Assembly (NCBI GenBank): GCA_007125835.1
Contig: SLCJ01000180.1
Coordinates: 1 to 11,611 of the forward strand
Source: Verrucomicrobiales bacterium
GTDB taxonomy: Bacteria; Verrucomicrobiota; Verrucomicrobiia; Verrucomicrobiales; SLCJ01
Length of the DNA: 11,611 nucleotides
Direction: 5' to 3'
This document shows positions 4,936 through 11,611 of this stretch, in pieces (within the stretch, counting starts at the first letter, position 1; the number at the start of each line of letters is the position of its first letter). The position numbers and the translations under genes are program-made. The notes under the pieces are model-generated. The model did not search any database. It saw only the letters and a program-made list of their open reading frames with translations, and was not told the DNA's origin.

Positions 4936-6094
4936 AAATCCCCGGCGTGAAACATTCCTCCATCCACGCTCCCGTGGCCAGCGCCGCGACGCAGCGATCG
5001 ACCAACTCGCCATCCAATTCGTTCACGTCGCGGCCGCGCCCGATCGCTTCCAGCATCAGCACCGTCAGGCGTCCGCCCAGGTGTTCCCGGAACTCCTCCA
5101 CCCCGGCCAACACCTCACGCGCGCCCGTGGAATCACGCCGCTCCAGCATATTGTGGTGCAATCGCAGACCCAGACGGTGCAGCAGACGCAGCATTCGGCA
5201 CGCATCATCCTGCGGCAGCAGGCCCACCGCATGAGAGTATAAGGTATCCACCGCAAGACCTATCCCGACAGCCCGCGCATGGCTCAGCCTGTAGCCGGAC
5301 ATGGATTCCAGTTTATGGGCCGACCAATGGCCGAAGTCCAGAGGACGCGACGACCCGGCTTCAAAGGGATCCCCGCCCTCCGTGATGTGCTGGAAATGAA
5401 GTTCGGCCGACCGCCTCACAGCCTCCTCGACCGCATCCACCCTCAGGTCCCGCAACTCCGCCACATTCGCCTCCAACCACTCGAAAAAATCCGCGTCCTT
5501 GATCGCCGCCACCTTCACCGCCTCAACCAGCCCCTCCCGCCGCCCCCTTTCGCCCTGCGTCGCCAGAAAACCGTAGTCGTTGACCACCGCATAAGGAACC
5601 GCAAACGCCCCCAGGAAATTCTTTTTGCCAAACAAATTCAAGCCACATTTCACACCCACGCCGCTGTCCCCCTGCGACAGTGTCGTCGTCGGCAGACGCA
5701 ACAACCGCACCCCGCGATGCGCCGTGGCGGCGGCAAATCCCACCGCATCCAGAAACGCACCGCCACCGGCCACCATCACTCCGGAGTGCCGGTCGATGCC
5801 GTGCTCGTGAATGGCCCCGACCACCCGCATCCAAACCTTCTGGTCACGCTTGCACTTTTCCCCGCCGCCGAGGACCAGCGGCTCTCCCGCAAGTCGCTTC
5901 CCAAGGCGCGCCGCCACCGATTCCTTCCACCCCGGCCACGCCGTGTCCACCGCCTCTTCCACCACCATCAGCATGCGCCGTGTGTCGTCCAGCGCCTCTT
6001 CCATCACCGGCCACCCCGCGCCCGCGAGATCGCGCACAAAAAAAACACGGTGCCGGAAATTCACCGCAAACCTGCTTTCCAGCGAGGAGGACAT
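4934..6094 (-). CDS. EboD-like sugar phosphate cyclase (3-dehydroquinate synthase family)
   Basis: The 386-residue protein belongs to the NAD-dependent, metal-dependent sugar phosphate cyclases (AroB, EEVS, EboD). The start, LESRFAVNFRHRVFF (5-19), and the blocks GGGAFLDAVGFAAA (110-123), SGVGVKCGLN-x-x-GKKNFLGAF (144-164), GLVEAVKVA (188-196) and GDPFEAGSSRPLDFGHWSAHKLE (241-263) look like EboD proteins of the ebo cluster, not shikimate-pathway AroB, in my recollection of these families. By family analogy the metal ligands are E191, H256 and H272. One oddity: the H-G-E of relatives is H272-A273-R274 here. The canonical reaction cyclises a heptulose phosphate to a cyclitol-like ketone; the substrate is not known for this protein. 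It starts 28 bases after lysA and probably ends the operon. No Shine-Dalgarno site is seen. A divergent AroB is the alternative. Confidence 0.82.
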   Translation of the reverse strand: MSSSLESRFAVNFRHRVFFVRDLAGAGWPVMEEALDDTRRMLMVVEEAVDTAWPGWKESVAARLGKRLAGEPLVLGGGEKCKRDQKVWMRVVGAIHEHGIDRHSGVMVAGGGAFLDAVGFAAATAHRGVRLLRLPTTTLSQGDSGVGVKCGLNLFGKKNFLGAFAVPYAVVNDYGFLATQGERGRREGLVEAVKVAAIKDADFFEWLEANVAELRDLRVDAVEEAVRRSAELHFQHITEGGDPFEAGSSRPLDFGHWSAHKLESMSGYRLSHARAVGIGLAVDTLYSHAVGLLPQDDACRMLRLLHRLGLRLHHNMLERRDSTGAREVLAGVEEFREHLGGRLTVLMLEAIGRGRDVNELDGELVDRCVAALATGAWMEECFTPGI

Positions 6095-6122
6095 GTTGAC
6101 CCGAACGCGCGCGCCCGCAGGG

Positions 6123-7436
6123 TTACGCCTTGGCGTCCGCCTCCCCCGGAATTCTCTCCCCGGCGATCAGATCCTCGAGGCTCTGACGCGCCCGCACCAG
6201 ATCGGCGCGGTCGCCATCCACCAGCACCTCGGCCGGCAATGGGCGGCTGTTGTAATTCGACGCCATCACAAATCCGTAAGCCCCGGCGCTCATCAAGGCG
6301 AGCAAATCGCCGTCCTCCATTTCGGGCAGCTCCACATCCTGGGCGAAAAAATCCCCGGTCTCGCAAATCGGCCCCACCACATCCGCCTTCACCCGTCCGC
6401 GACCCGCCGGCTCGCGAACCGGCACAATTTCATGATGACCCTGATAAAGTGCCGGACGGATTAAATCCCCCATCCCAGCATCCACAATCCGGAACGTTTT
6501 TGCCGTGCCCTTCTTGGTGTACAGCACCCGCGTGACGAGCGCGCCGGCATTGCCCGCAATCATGCGTCCCGGCTCGAGGAGGATTTTCATGCCCAGTGGT
6601 TTCAGCAGCGGCACCAGCCGCTTCGCATAGGCCTCGAGCGTGAGCAGGCCATCGCCTTCCGGGCGCCCCTCCCACCAGTCGTCCCGCCCGCTTGGCAGCG
6701 CCTCCTGGTAGATGATACCGATCCCGCCACCGATCGAGAAAAACCCGATTCCATAGGCGTCGCGAAGGCGTGCCGCCAACGGTGCCACCTTGCGCACCGC
6801 CTCTTCAAACGGCCCGACCTTCGTCAATTGCGAGCCAATATGCATCTGCAAGCCACGCAACTCCAGATTCGCCAGCTTCGACGCCCGCTCATACGCCGCC
6901 TCGATGCGGTCGAAATCAATGCCAAACTTGTTCTCCGACTTGCCCGTGGAGATGTATTTGTGCGTCTCCGCATCGACATTCGGATTCACCCGCAACGCCA
7001 CCGGCGCCATCACCCCGCGGGCACGCGCCACCGCGTCAATCGCCTCCAGCTCCGCCTCCGACTCCGCATTGAAACAGTAGATCCCGGCATCCAGCGCCGC
7101 TCCAATCTCCTCCGCCGTCTTGCCCACACCAGCGAAGGTGCACGCCCCGGCCTCACCTCCCGCACGCTGCACCCGAAACAGCTCGCCCCCGGAGACAATG
7201 TCAAAGCCGGCACCCTCACGGGCCAGCAGATTGAGCACCGCGAGATTCGAATTCGCCTTCACCGCATAGCAAATCTTGTGATCCAATCCAGCCAGCGCCG
7301 CGCCAAGCCTCCGGTAATGGTCCAGCAGCGTGCGGCGGCTGTACACATACAGCGGCGTGCCGAAACGCGCCGCGAGTTCATCCATCGCCGTCTCTTCGCA
7401 GAAAAGGCGTCCGTCTTGATAATGAAAGGAATGCAT
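6123..7436 (-). CDS. lysA: Diaminopimelate decarboxylase
   Basis: The 437-residue PLP enzyme decarboxylates meso-diaminopimelate to L-lysine, the last step of lysine synthesis, in the cytoplasm. The fold type III alanine-racemase-like barrel carries the PLP lysine K60 in CYAVKANSN (56-64), HIGSQ (199-203), a Gly-rich phosphate loop IGGGIG (235-240) and EPGR (288-291). The C-terminal beta domain has IRPALY (326-331), CETGD (358-362), which supplies the active-site Cys, and AGAYGF (384-389) followed by YNSRP (395-399). Length is normal for LysA, and the motifs favour it over ornithine or carboxynorspermidine decarboxylases. It starts 51 bases after the glycosyltransferase gene and ends 28 bases before the EboD-like gene, so the three are probably cotranscribed. 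No Shine-Dalgarno site precedes the ATG. Confidence 0.95.
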   Translation of the reverse strand: MHSFHYQDGRLFCEETAMDELAARFGTPLYVYSRRTLLDHYRRLGAALAGLDHKICYAVKANSNLAVLNLLAREGAGFDIVSGGELFRVQRAGGEAGACTFAGVGKTAEEIGAALDAGIYCFNAESEAELEAIDAVARARGVMAPVALRVNPNVDAETHKYISTGKSENKFGIDFDRIEAAYERASKLANLELRGLQMHIGSQLTKVGPFEEAVRKVAPLAARLRDAYGIGFFSIGGGIGIIYQEALPSGRDDWWEGRPEGDGLLTLEAYAKRLVPLLKPLGMKILLEPGRMIAGNAGALVTRVLYTKKGTAKTFRIVDAGMGDLIRPALYQGHHEIVPVREPAGRGRVKADVVGPICETGDFFAQDVELPEMEDGDLLALMSAGAYGFVMASNYNSRPLPAEVLVDGDRADLVRARQSLEDLIAGERIPGEADAKA

Positions 7437-7487
7437 GGTTGATTGCGAATGGGCCGCCGCTGATACGCCCCCGGGCGCGTCCGGCGG

Positions 7488-9461
7488 TCACAAAGATGGC
7501 CTCTTTCCCGTAAATTGCAGGAGAAAAAACGTCCGCCCCGCCTCATTTCCCGTGAACCGCTCCAGCGGCGTGAAAAACTCCGTGTCGTCAATCCAGCGGT
7601 AGCCACCCGGAACCGCCGCCCGGTTGAAGGCCTGCGAACCGTGCAGCAGCAGCAACGGACGCCCCTCCCCCAAAGACCGCTCCATCTTGCCCACCAGCTC
7701 CTCCGCGCTGCGGATGAACTCCGCCCGCGGCTCATACAACTCTTGAAACACATCGGAGGTCAGCCCATACCCCGCCACCAACACATCCCCGCCCAGGCGC
7801 TCCCTGTGCTCCGCCACCGCCCGCTCCATACCGCGAAAATCGATGTGCGGCTCCCGCATCAAATTAGCCAGCTGCGGCCCCGCCGAGGCGTGAAACATCG
7901 CCAGCCCGAGCACGCCGAATGCCAGCGCCGCAGCCGGCCCGGCACGCCCCCGCGCCACAAGGGCCACCCCCAGCCAGCCGGCGGCCATCGCCAGCGAGAG
8001 CAGCGGCAGCACGAAAATCGCAAACCGGGGATAGTAGAAATAGTCGCCAGCCAAAGTAGCCATCACCTGCACCCCCAAGGCCATCCCGCCCGCCAGCAAA
8101 ATCACCGCGCCCAGCCGACTCCTGCGCCACCACACCGCCATGCCAACCGCCGCCATCACCGCGTGCGCCCCGGCCAGCCACCATCCGGCCCGGCCCTTGC
8201 TCCCGAACAGCTCCTCAAAAGTAGGGCTCAAGCGGTCGCCCGGCCGCGAGGGAATCGCATAAGGTCGCCCGATCAAGGCCTCGCTCACCGTCATTTTCAG
8301 AGTCTCCGCGTCGAGCTTGCGATACGCCCGCTCCGACATCGGCGACAACTCGTTGGCCCGCTGCAATTGGCTGAGGTTCGGCCCCATCACCTGCGCGAAG
8401 CACATCACAGCAAACAAGCCAGCCAAACCAAGACGAGACACCTGCGGCCACACCGGCCGCTCGCGCCGCCACAGCCAGATGCCACCCAGAGCCAGCAGCC
8501 CCGCCAGCACCACATACCACACCTGCATCACCGACGACCAAAGCACCAGCATCTGTGCCAAGCCAAACACCACCCACCATCGCCAGCGCCCGCCCTGAAG
8601 CGCCCGGATCAGCGCATACACACCCAGCATCACCGCAAACATCGCAATGGCATAAGCCCTCGCGTCCACCCCCCAACGAATCTGCCATGGATGCAACGTC
8701 AACCACAGCGCGGCCAGCAACCCCGCTGCCGGCCAACCCAAGCGCCATCCCGCCAAACCCACCAGCAAAACCGCGCCCAAAGACGCCAGCAGAGAGGGCA
8801 TGCGGATCGCCAGCTCGGAAAATTCCTCACGCTCACGCCCGCCCGCCTTCCGCCAAACCTCCAGACTCACCCGCGACGGCACCGCAAAAACCGTGTGGTT
8901 GGTGGGACTCCGGTAGTGAAACCACGTGTCCGTCCACGATGCTTCGCGAAACACCGGCAGCCCCTCCTCATTCCGTTCGTTGGTATTGTAAAACCCGTGA
9001 ATCCGCTTGGCCTGCAGGGCCTCGTCGTGCCAAAACCCCCCACCCGCCAAAGGCAGGCGCACCACCGCCGCCAGAATCACCACCAGGAAAAGGCACCAGC
9101 GGAAAGCCAGCGGCGCGCCACGCAGCCCGGTGCCGCCACCTCCGGCATCCTTTCCTTCCCCCGCCGCCTGCCACGGGTGGTGCCAAAGCCGTACCGTGGC
9201 CGCAGCCACCAGACAGACCCAGAAATTCACTCGCGCAATCCAGTGCGTCCACACCGCCGTGTAGTCATTCACCGAAGGCCACTCGCCGGCATCCAGCCTC
9301 GTCTCGTAACGCTCCGCCACCCTCGCCGCCTCATCGGCAAACACCCCGCCTAGCCAGTGGAAAAAAAGCGCCGCTCCCAGCAAAACCAAAACCACGCGCC
9401 CACGCTCCGTGCACAAAAATGACCACAGGGCCGCCACCCACCGCGCAATTTTTTCCTTCAT
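7488..9461 (-). CDS. GT39-type (ArnT/PMT-like) membrane glycosyltransferase
   Basis: The 657-residue integral membrane protein looks like a dolichyl/polyprenyl-phosphate-sugar glycosyltransferase of the GT39 (PMT_2/ArnT) type. Evidence: about 11-13 hydrophobic segments, the first-loop acidic pair FWHDEA (D146, E147) after a transmembrane segment at about 119-139, and the characteristic stretch from RMPSLLASLGAVLLVGL (220-236) to LHPWQIRWGVDARAYAIAMF, where the D-A-R-A-Y part matches the family. An extra N-terminal membrane segment (about 21-41) and a loop precede the core. The last 150 residues are a soluble, probably periplasmic domain. Family members transfer a sugar from a lipid carrier to protein, lipid A or other acceptors outside the membrane; donor and acceptor are unknown. 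ATG 9461 has a weak AGGG upstream; ATG 9491 would add 10 residues. Confidence 0.8.
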   Translation of the reverse strand: MKEKIARWVAALWSFLCTERGRVVLVLLGAALFFHWLGGVFADEAARVAERYETRLDAGEWPSVNDYTAVWTHWIARVNFWVCLVAAATVRLWHHPWQAAGEGKDAGGGGTGLRGAPLAFRWCLFLVVILAAVVRLPLAGGGFWHDEALQAKRIHGFYNTNERNEEGLPVFREASWTDTWFHYRSPTNHTVFAVPSRVSLEVWRKAGGREREEFSELAIRMPSLLASLGAVLLVGLAGWRLGWPAAGLLAALWLTLHPWQIRWGVDARAYAIAMFAVMLGVYALIRALQGGRWRWWVVFGLAQMLVLWSSVMQVWYVVLAGLLALGGIWLWRRERPVWPQVSRLGLAGLFAVMCFAQVMGPNLSQLQRANELSPMSERAYRKLDAETLKMTVSEALIGRPYAIPSRPGDRLSPTFEELFGSKGRAGWWLAGAHAVMAAVGMAVWWRRSRLGAVILLAGGMALGVQVMATLAGDYFYYPRFAIFVLPLLSLAMAAGWLGVALVARGRAGPAAALAFGVLGLAMFHASAGPQLANLMREPHIDFRGMERAVAEHRERLGGDVLVAGYGLTSDVFQELYEPRAEFIRSAEELVGKMERSLGEGRPLLLLHGSQAFNRAAVPGGYRWIDDTEFFTPLERFTGNEAGRTFFLLQFTGKRPSL

Positions 9462-9542
9462 CGCCCTACTGTGCTTTTCCTCTCGCCACATCGCAAGGAA
9501 CGATTGCCCGAGGCCACAACAAGGTTACGTTTTCCCCGCGCC
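9462..9542. promoter_or_regulatory. Divergent intergenic region
   Basis: These 81 bases separate the starts of the glycosyltransferase (minus) and the ankyrin lipoprotein (plus), so promoters for both are expected here or just inside the genes. I cannot pick out convincing -35/-10 boxes or an operator. Part of it would be coding if the upstream starts (9491 minus, or GTG 9471 plus) are used. Confidence 0.3.
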
Positions 9543-11072
9543 ATGCCACAAGCACAGCAAACCACCACCCGCCCCGGAAACACACCCGGGAAATCACCCG
9601 CCCGGGGAACCACCCGCCCCGGCGTGGCGCTCGCGGCCTGCTTTGCGGCGCTCCTCTGGCTCACCGCCTGCGGAGCCGACTCCGGCGAACGCGCCATCGC
9701 CCAGCTCGCCGGGCGGGACTACTCGTTCGCCCCAGTCGAATTCCACCGCGCCGCCCGCGAGGGCGACGCCTGGGCTGTCTCCCGCTTCCTCGATGCCGGC
9801 ATGGCCCCCGATGTCACGTGCCCGGAAGGACTCACCACCCTGAGTGCCGCCGCCCTCGCCGCGCGCCCCGACATCATCGACACCCTGATCGCCGCCGGGG
9901 CCGACATCGACGCCCACCAGCCCGGCGGCCGAACGCCCCTCCTCCTCGCCGCCGAAACCGGCCACTCCACCACCATCCAAACCCTCCTCGCCGCCGGAGC
10001 CAACCCCGATTTCCGCGACCCCGAGGGCTGGACGGCCCTCGCCATCGCCACCTGGCACGGACACCTCGCGGCCATCGAATTACTCGCCCCCGAAGCCCCC
10101 GCCTCCGAACTCGATTCCGCCCTGCTGCTCGCCTCCCTCGCCGGCAATGTCGCCTCCACCGAATTGCTTCTTCGCGCCGGGGCCTCGGTCGAAGCAGTCG
10201 ACGCCGAAGGCCGCACACCACTGATGCTCGCCGCGCGCCACGCCCACGCCGAAACCTGCCGCATCCTGCTCGAAAACGGAGCCAACCGCTTCAGCGTGCT
10301 CGGCGACAACGGCCCCACCCCCGCCCAGATCGCCGAATCCACCATGCGCGAGGCCATCCGCGAACACGACTCCGAAATCGCCGAAAAAGCACGCGCCACC
10401 GCCGACCTCCTGCGCCGCCCCCCACCCGCCGCCGGCCCCTCCACCGTCGGCCTGTTCCAAGATCCCCGGGACGTGATCGCCGGCGAGGAAGCCAGCGACC
10501 CTCTTGCCATCGACGCCGCCACCGAAGGCCGCCTGCGCGTCGTCGAATCGCTCGACAATGCTGCGTTTACCCTCCCGGCCGACCGCGAACCCGAGCCCGT
10601 CGATCTTTTCGTCCTCGTCGAATACCGCAAACGCCCGCTCCCCTTCCTCCTGCTCTCCGTCCACCCCGAAACCTCCGCCGCCACCTTCCGCCAGCTCCAC
10701 GGACAACACCACGAAATCACCGTATCCCCCGGGGAAAATATCGACGACACCCCGTGGACGCTCGTCCAATCCAACCACTCCACCACCCCGGCCAAAGACG
10801 ACGGCACCCACATCGAAACCTCCACCGCCCTCATCCGGCACGGCATGAGCTTCGCCACCGTCACCCTCCCCGTCGGCCGACCCGTGCCCGCCGAAGAACC
10901 CGTCGCCCTCATCCGCTACCTCCCCGACGACCGCCTCCTCCTCGCCCGCCCCAACCACCAATTCCGCCTCTCAAACGATTCCCCCACACTCACCGTCGAA
11001 TCCATCACCGCCGACGCCGTCGTCCTCGTCTCCCAGGACGGCGTCATCTCTCATGTGATCTCACGGGATTGA
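9543..11072 (+). CDS. Ankyrin-repeat lipoprotein with unrecognised C-terminal half
   Basis: The 509-residue protein starts at ATG 9543, giving a basic N-region, a hydrophobic core (about 27-40) and a lipobox LTAC with Cys at 43; an upstream GTG at 9471 would put 24 extra residues before this signal and is less likely. After export and lipidation, about six ankyrin repeats span 64-255: clear ones at about 95-126, 128-159 and 224-255 (for example GRTPLLLAAETGH and GRTPLMLAARHAH), and weaker ones between. A helical segment (about 258-291) and a Pro-rich linker follow. Residues about 300-509 are predicted beta-rich and end in TLTVESITADAVVLVSQDGVISHV; I do not recognise this part. Ankyrin arrays bind proteins, so a periplasmic scaffold or inhibitor is plausible. 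The next gene follows by 13 bases. Confidence 0.85.
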   Translation: MPQAQQTTTRPGNTPGKSPARGTTRPGVALAACFAALLWLTACGADSGERAIAQLAGRDYSFAPVEFHRAAREGDAWAVSRFLDAGMAPDVTCPEGLTTLSAAALAARPDIIDTLIAAGADIDAHQPGGRTPLLLAAETGHSTTIQTLLAAGANPDFRDPEGWTALAIATWHGHLAAIELLAPEAPASELDSALLLASLAGNVASTELLLRAGASVEAVDAEGRTPLMLAARHAHAETCRILLENGANRFSVLGDNGPTPAQIAESTMREAIREHDSEIAEKARATADLLRRPPPAAGPSTVGLFQDPRDVIAGEEASDPLAIDAATEGRLRVVESLDNAAFTLPADREPEPVDLFVLVEYRKRPLPFLLLSVHPETSAATFRQLHGQHHEITVSPGENIDDTPWTLVQSNHSTTPAKDDGTHIETSTALIRHGMSFATVTLPVGRPVPAEEPVALIRYLPDDRLLLARPNHQFRLSNDSPTLTVESITADAVVLVSQDGVISHVISRD

Positions 11073-11076
11073 GGAG
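11071..11076 (+). promoter_or_regulatory. Ribosome binding site selecting a TTG start
   Basis: GAGGAG overlaps the stop codon of the ankyrin gene and lies 9 bases from the TTG at 11086, but 21 bases from the next in-frame ATG (11098). It is the best Shine-Dalgarno site in the window and argues for the TTG start. Confidence 0.6.
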
Positions 11077-11085
11077 AATTCTAAT

Positions 11086-11472
11086 TTGATTCACCCTATG
11101 GACAAACAATGGTCACCGGCAGAAAAAATCGCAGCTCGCAGAATATTTGACCTCGCCGTCGCCAACGCTCAGAAAGATATTCTGAAACGTCACTCCGAGA
11201 AGCAGATTTTCACTGCAGACGACCTCTGGAAGTATGAGTTGGAGATCAGGGAGTGGCGTAGGGAGTTTCAGACAACTCTCCAGTTCACTTACTCAACACT
11301 GTCTACATGCTTCGGCCTCTGCCTGCGCAAAGGATGGCTAGCCGAATCCAACCTGTCAGGACTATGCGAAGAGCGAATTGAGTTCATCACAAAGGTGTGC
11401 GCACTCAAGCAAAACAAATCAAAACAAGACTCACCACCCCAGCCTCCATCCCGCCGGGATGGCGGACCGTAG
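11086..11472 (+). CDS. Small hypothetical protein with repeat-derived C-terminus
   Basis: The 128-residue, mostly helical protein has a charged N-terminal region (WSPAEKIAARRIFDLAVANAQ, 9-29), then DDLWKYELEIREWRREF (45-61) and a hydrophobic stretch LQFTYSTLSTCFGLCLRKGWL (65-85). I have seen similar W-S/T-x-x-E-K-x-x-A-R-x-x-F proteins of about 100 residues but cannot name the family or a function. TTG at 11086 is chosen from the GAGGAG spacing; ATG 11098 is the alternative, four residues shorter. The gene is clearly more A/T-rich than its neighbours, suggesting a different history. Residues 121-128 and the TAG stop come from a hairpin and tandem repeat that begin at 11446, so the natural C-terminus has been replaced or extended. 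Probably cotranscribed with the ankyrin lipoprotein. Confidence 0.65.
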   Translation: MIHPMDKQWSPAEKIAARRIFDLAVANAQKDILKRHSEKQIFTADDLWKYELEIREWRREFQTTLQFTYSTLSTCFGLCLRKGWLAESNLSGLCEERIEFITKVCALKQNKSKQDSPPQPPSRRDGGP

Positions 11473-11494
11473 CAGAGCCGGACCGTAGCAGAGC
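11463..11494 (+). repeat. Two exact 16-base tandem units
   Basis: CGGACCGTAGCAGAGC occurs twice back to back (11463-11478, 11479-11494). The TAG in the first unit is the stop codon of the small protein gene. Confidence 0.85.
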
Positions 11495-11539
11495 CGGGCC
11501 AACGAATCCCGAAGAGATGCATGCGGGCCGCATTCCCGC

Positions 11540-11554
11540 CATCCCGAAGGGATG
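11540..11554. repeat. GAA-triloop hairpin (CATCCC/GGGATG)
   Basis: A 6-base perfect stem encloses GAA; same architecture as 4743-4755 and 4809-4825. A damaged copy (ATCCC-GAA-GAGAT) lies about 30 bases upstream. Confidence 0.65.
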
Positions 11555-11611
11555 CCAGAACGTAGCCGGGGGTTGAGCGCAGCGACACGCCCGGTTCCCC
11601 ACGACCGCCAA

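Larger units (their letters stand above)
11446..11611. repeat. REP-like repeat cluster at window end
   Basis: This composite of short elements runs to the window edge: a perfect 7-bp hairpin (CCATCCC/GGGATGG, GCC loop, 11446-11462), a 16-base tandem duplication, a degenerate GAA hairpin (11507-11517), a perfect GAA hairpin (11540-11554), and the element with CCGGG/CCCGG arms (11566-11570, 11590-11594) around ttgagcgcagcgac. From memory, the last two in this order are a common intergenic repeat in Verrucomicrobia and Planctomycetes genomes. No gene is visible; the minus-strand open frame here is repeat translation. Confidence 0.75.

Noticed and set aside
4934..6094. Canonical AroB of the shikimate pathway
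   Set aside because: The SGVGVKCGLN and GDPFEAGSSRPLDFGHWSAHKLE blocks and the N-terminus fit EboD better; not excluded, since no tree could be run.
5279..6535. A 418-codon plus-strand open frame opposite the cyclase and lysA
   Set aside because: It spans the junction of two recognised minus-strand genes and has shadow composition without motifs.
7515..9353. A 612-codon plus-strand open frame opposite the glycosyltransferase
   Set aside because: It is antisense to a gene with clear membrane segments and family motifs; the His/Arg/Pro/Gln-rich composition is typical of a complement-strand shadow.
9471..9542. GTG start giving a 24-residue longer ankyrin protein
   Set aside because: It would bury the lipoprotein signal about 67 residues in; ATG 9543 gives a normal basic N-region and core.
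9719..10912. A 397-codon minus-strand open frame opposite the ankyrin gene
   Set aside because: The ankyrin repeats and lipobox on the plus strand are decisive; the minus frame is Ser/Arg/Ala-rich without a domain.
8555..11089. An 844-codon plus-strand open frame across the glycosyltransferase and ankyrin genes
   Set aside because: It overlaps two well-supported genes in other frames, is extremely rich in Pro, Arg, His and Thr as expected for an off-frame reading of high-GC DNA, and shows no domain.
11289..11611. Minus-strand open frames at the window end
   Set aside because: Most of their sequence is translation of the repeat cluster (an LRSTPGY-type peptide), which I regard as a common false gene call in genomes with this repeat.

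Overview
The window looks like chromosomal DNA from a high-GC Gram-negative bacterium, most likely a member of Verrucomicrobiota (Opitutales-like). This rests on the strong G/C bias at third codon positions, the scarcity of clear Shine-Dalgarno sites, and intergenic DNA crowded with small hairpin repeats, including a stem-GAA-stem type and a 'ttgagcgcagcgac' element that I associate from memory with Verrucomicrobia and Planctomycetes. No rRNA, tRNA, CRISPR array, integrase or transposase is visible. The taxonomic call is an inference.

Layout. (1) 2-1517, plus strand: three small, unrecognised envelope-type genes: the 3' end of a Pro/Gly/Thr-rich protein, a secreted protein with an Asp-X-Ser tandem tract, and a membrane-anchored coiled-coil protein overlapping it by ATGA. 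(2) 1549-4159, plus strand: a housekeeping-like string of a VTT/DedA-type (TVP38/TMEM64) membrane protein, a RibD C-terminal reductase-like protein, a CYTH-domain protein, and a cytoplasmic CBM9/DOMON-like protein. (3) 4160-4933: a 774-base gene-free stretch between convergent genes, filled with diverged repeats and perfect short hairpins. (4) 9461-4934, minus strand: a tightly spaced set of GT39-type membrane glycosyltransferase, diaminopimelate decarboxylase (lysA), and a sugar phosphate cyclase resembling EboD rather than canonical AroB. (5) 9543-11472, plus strand, divergent from that set: an ankyrin-repeat lipoprotein with an unrecognised C-terminal half, then a small AT-richer gene of unknown function whose stop codon lies inside a repeat. 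(6) 11446-11611: a repeat cluster running off the window end.

How the genes fit together. Only lysA has a well-defined pathway (last step of lysine biosynthesis). The minus-strand set pairs lysA with a cyclitol-type synthase and a lipid-linked-sugar transferase, with none of the usual ebo-cluster partners in view; this is the most interesting gene context here. The other strong signal is the repeat biology: several hairpins change their stems while keeping the loop, copies are inverted relative to each other, and repeats touch or supply the stop codons of two genes (4934 and 11472).
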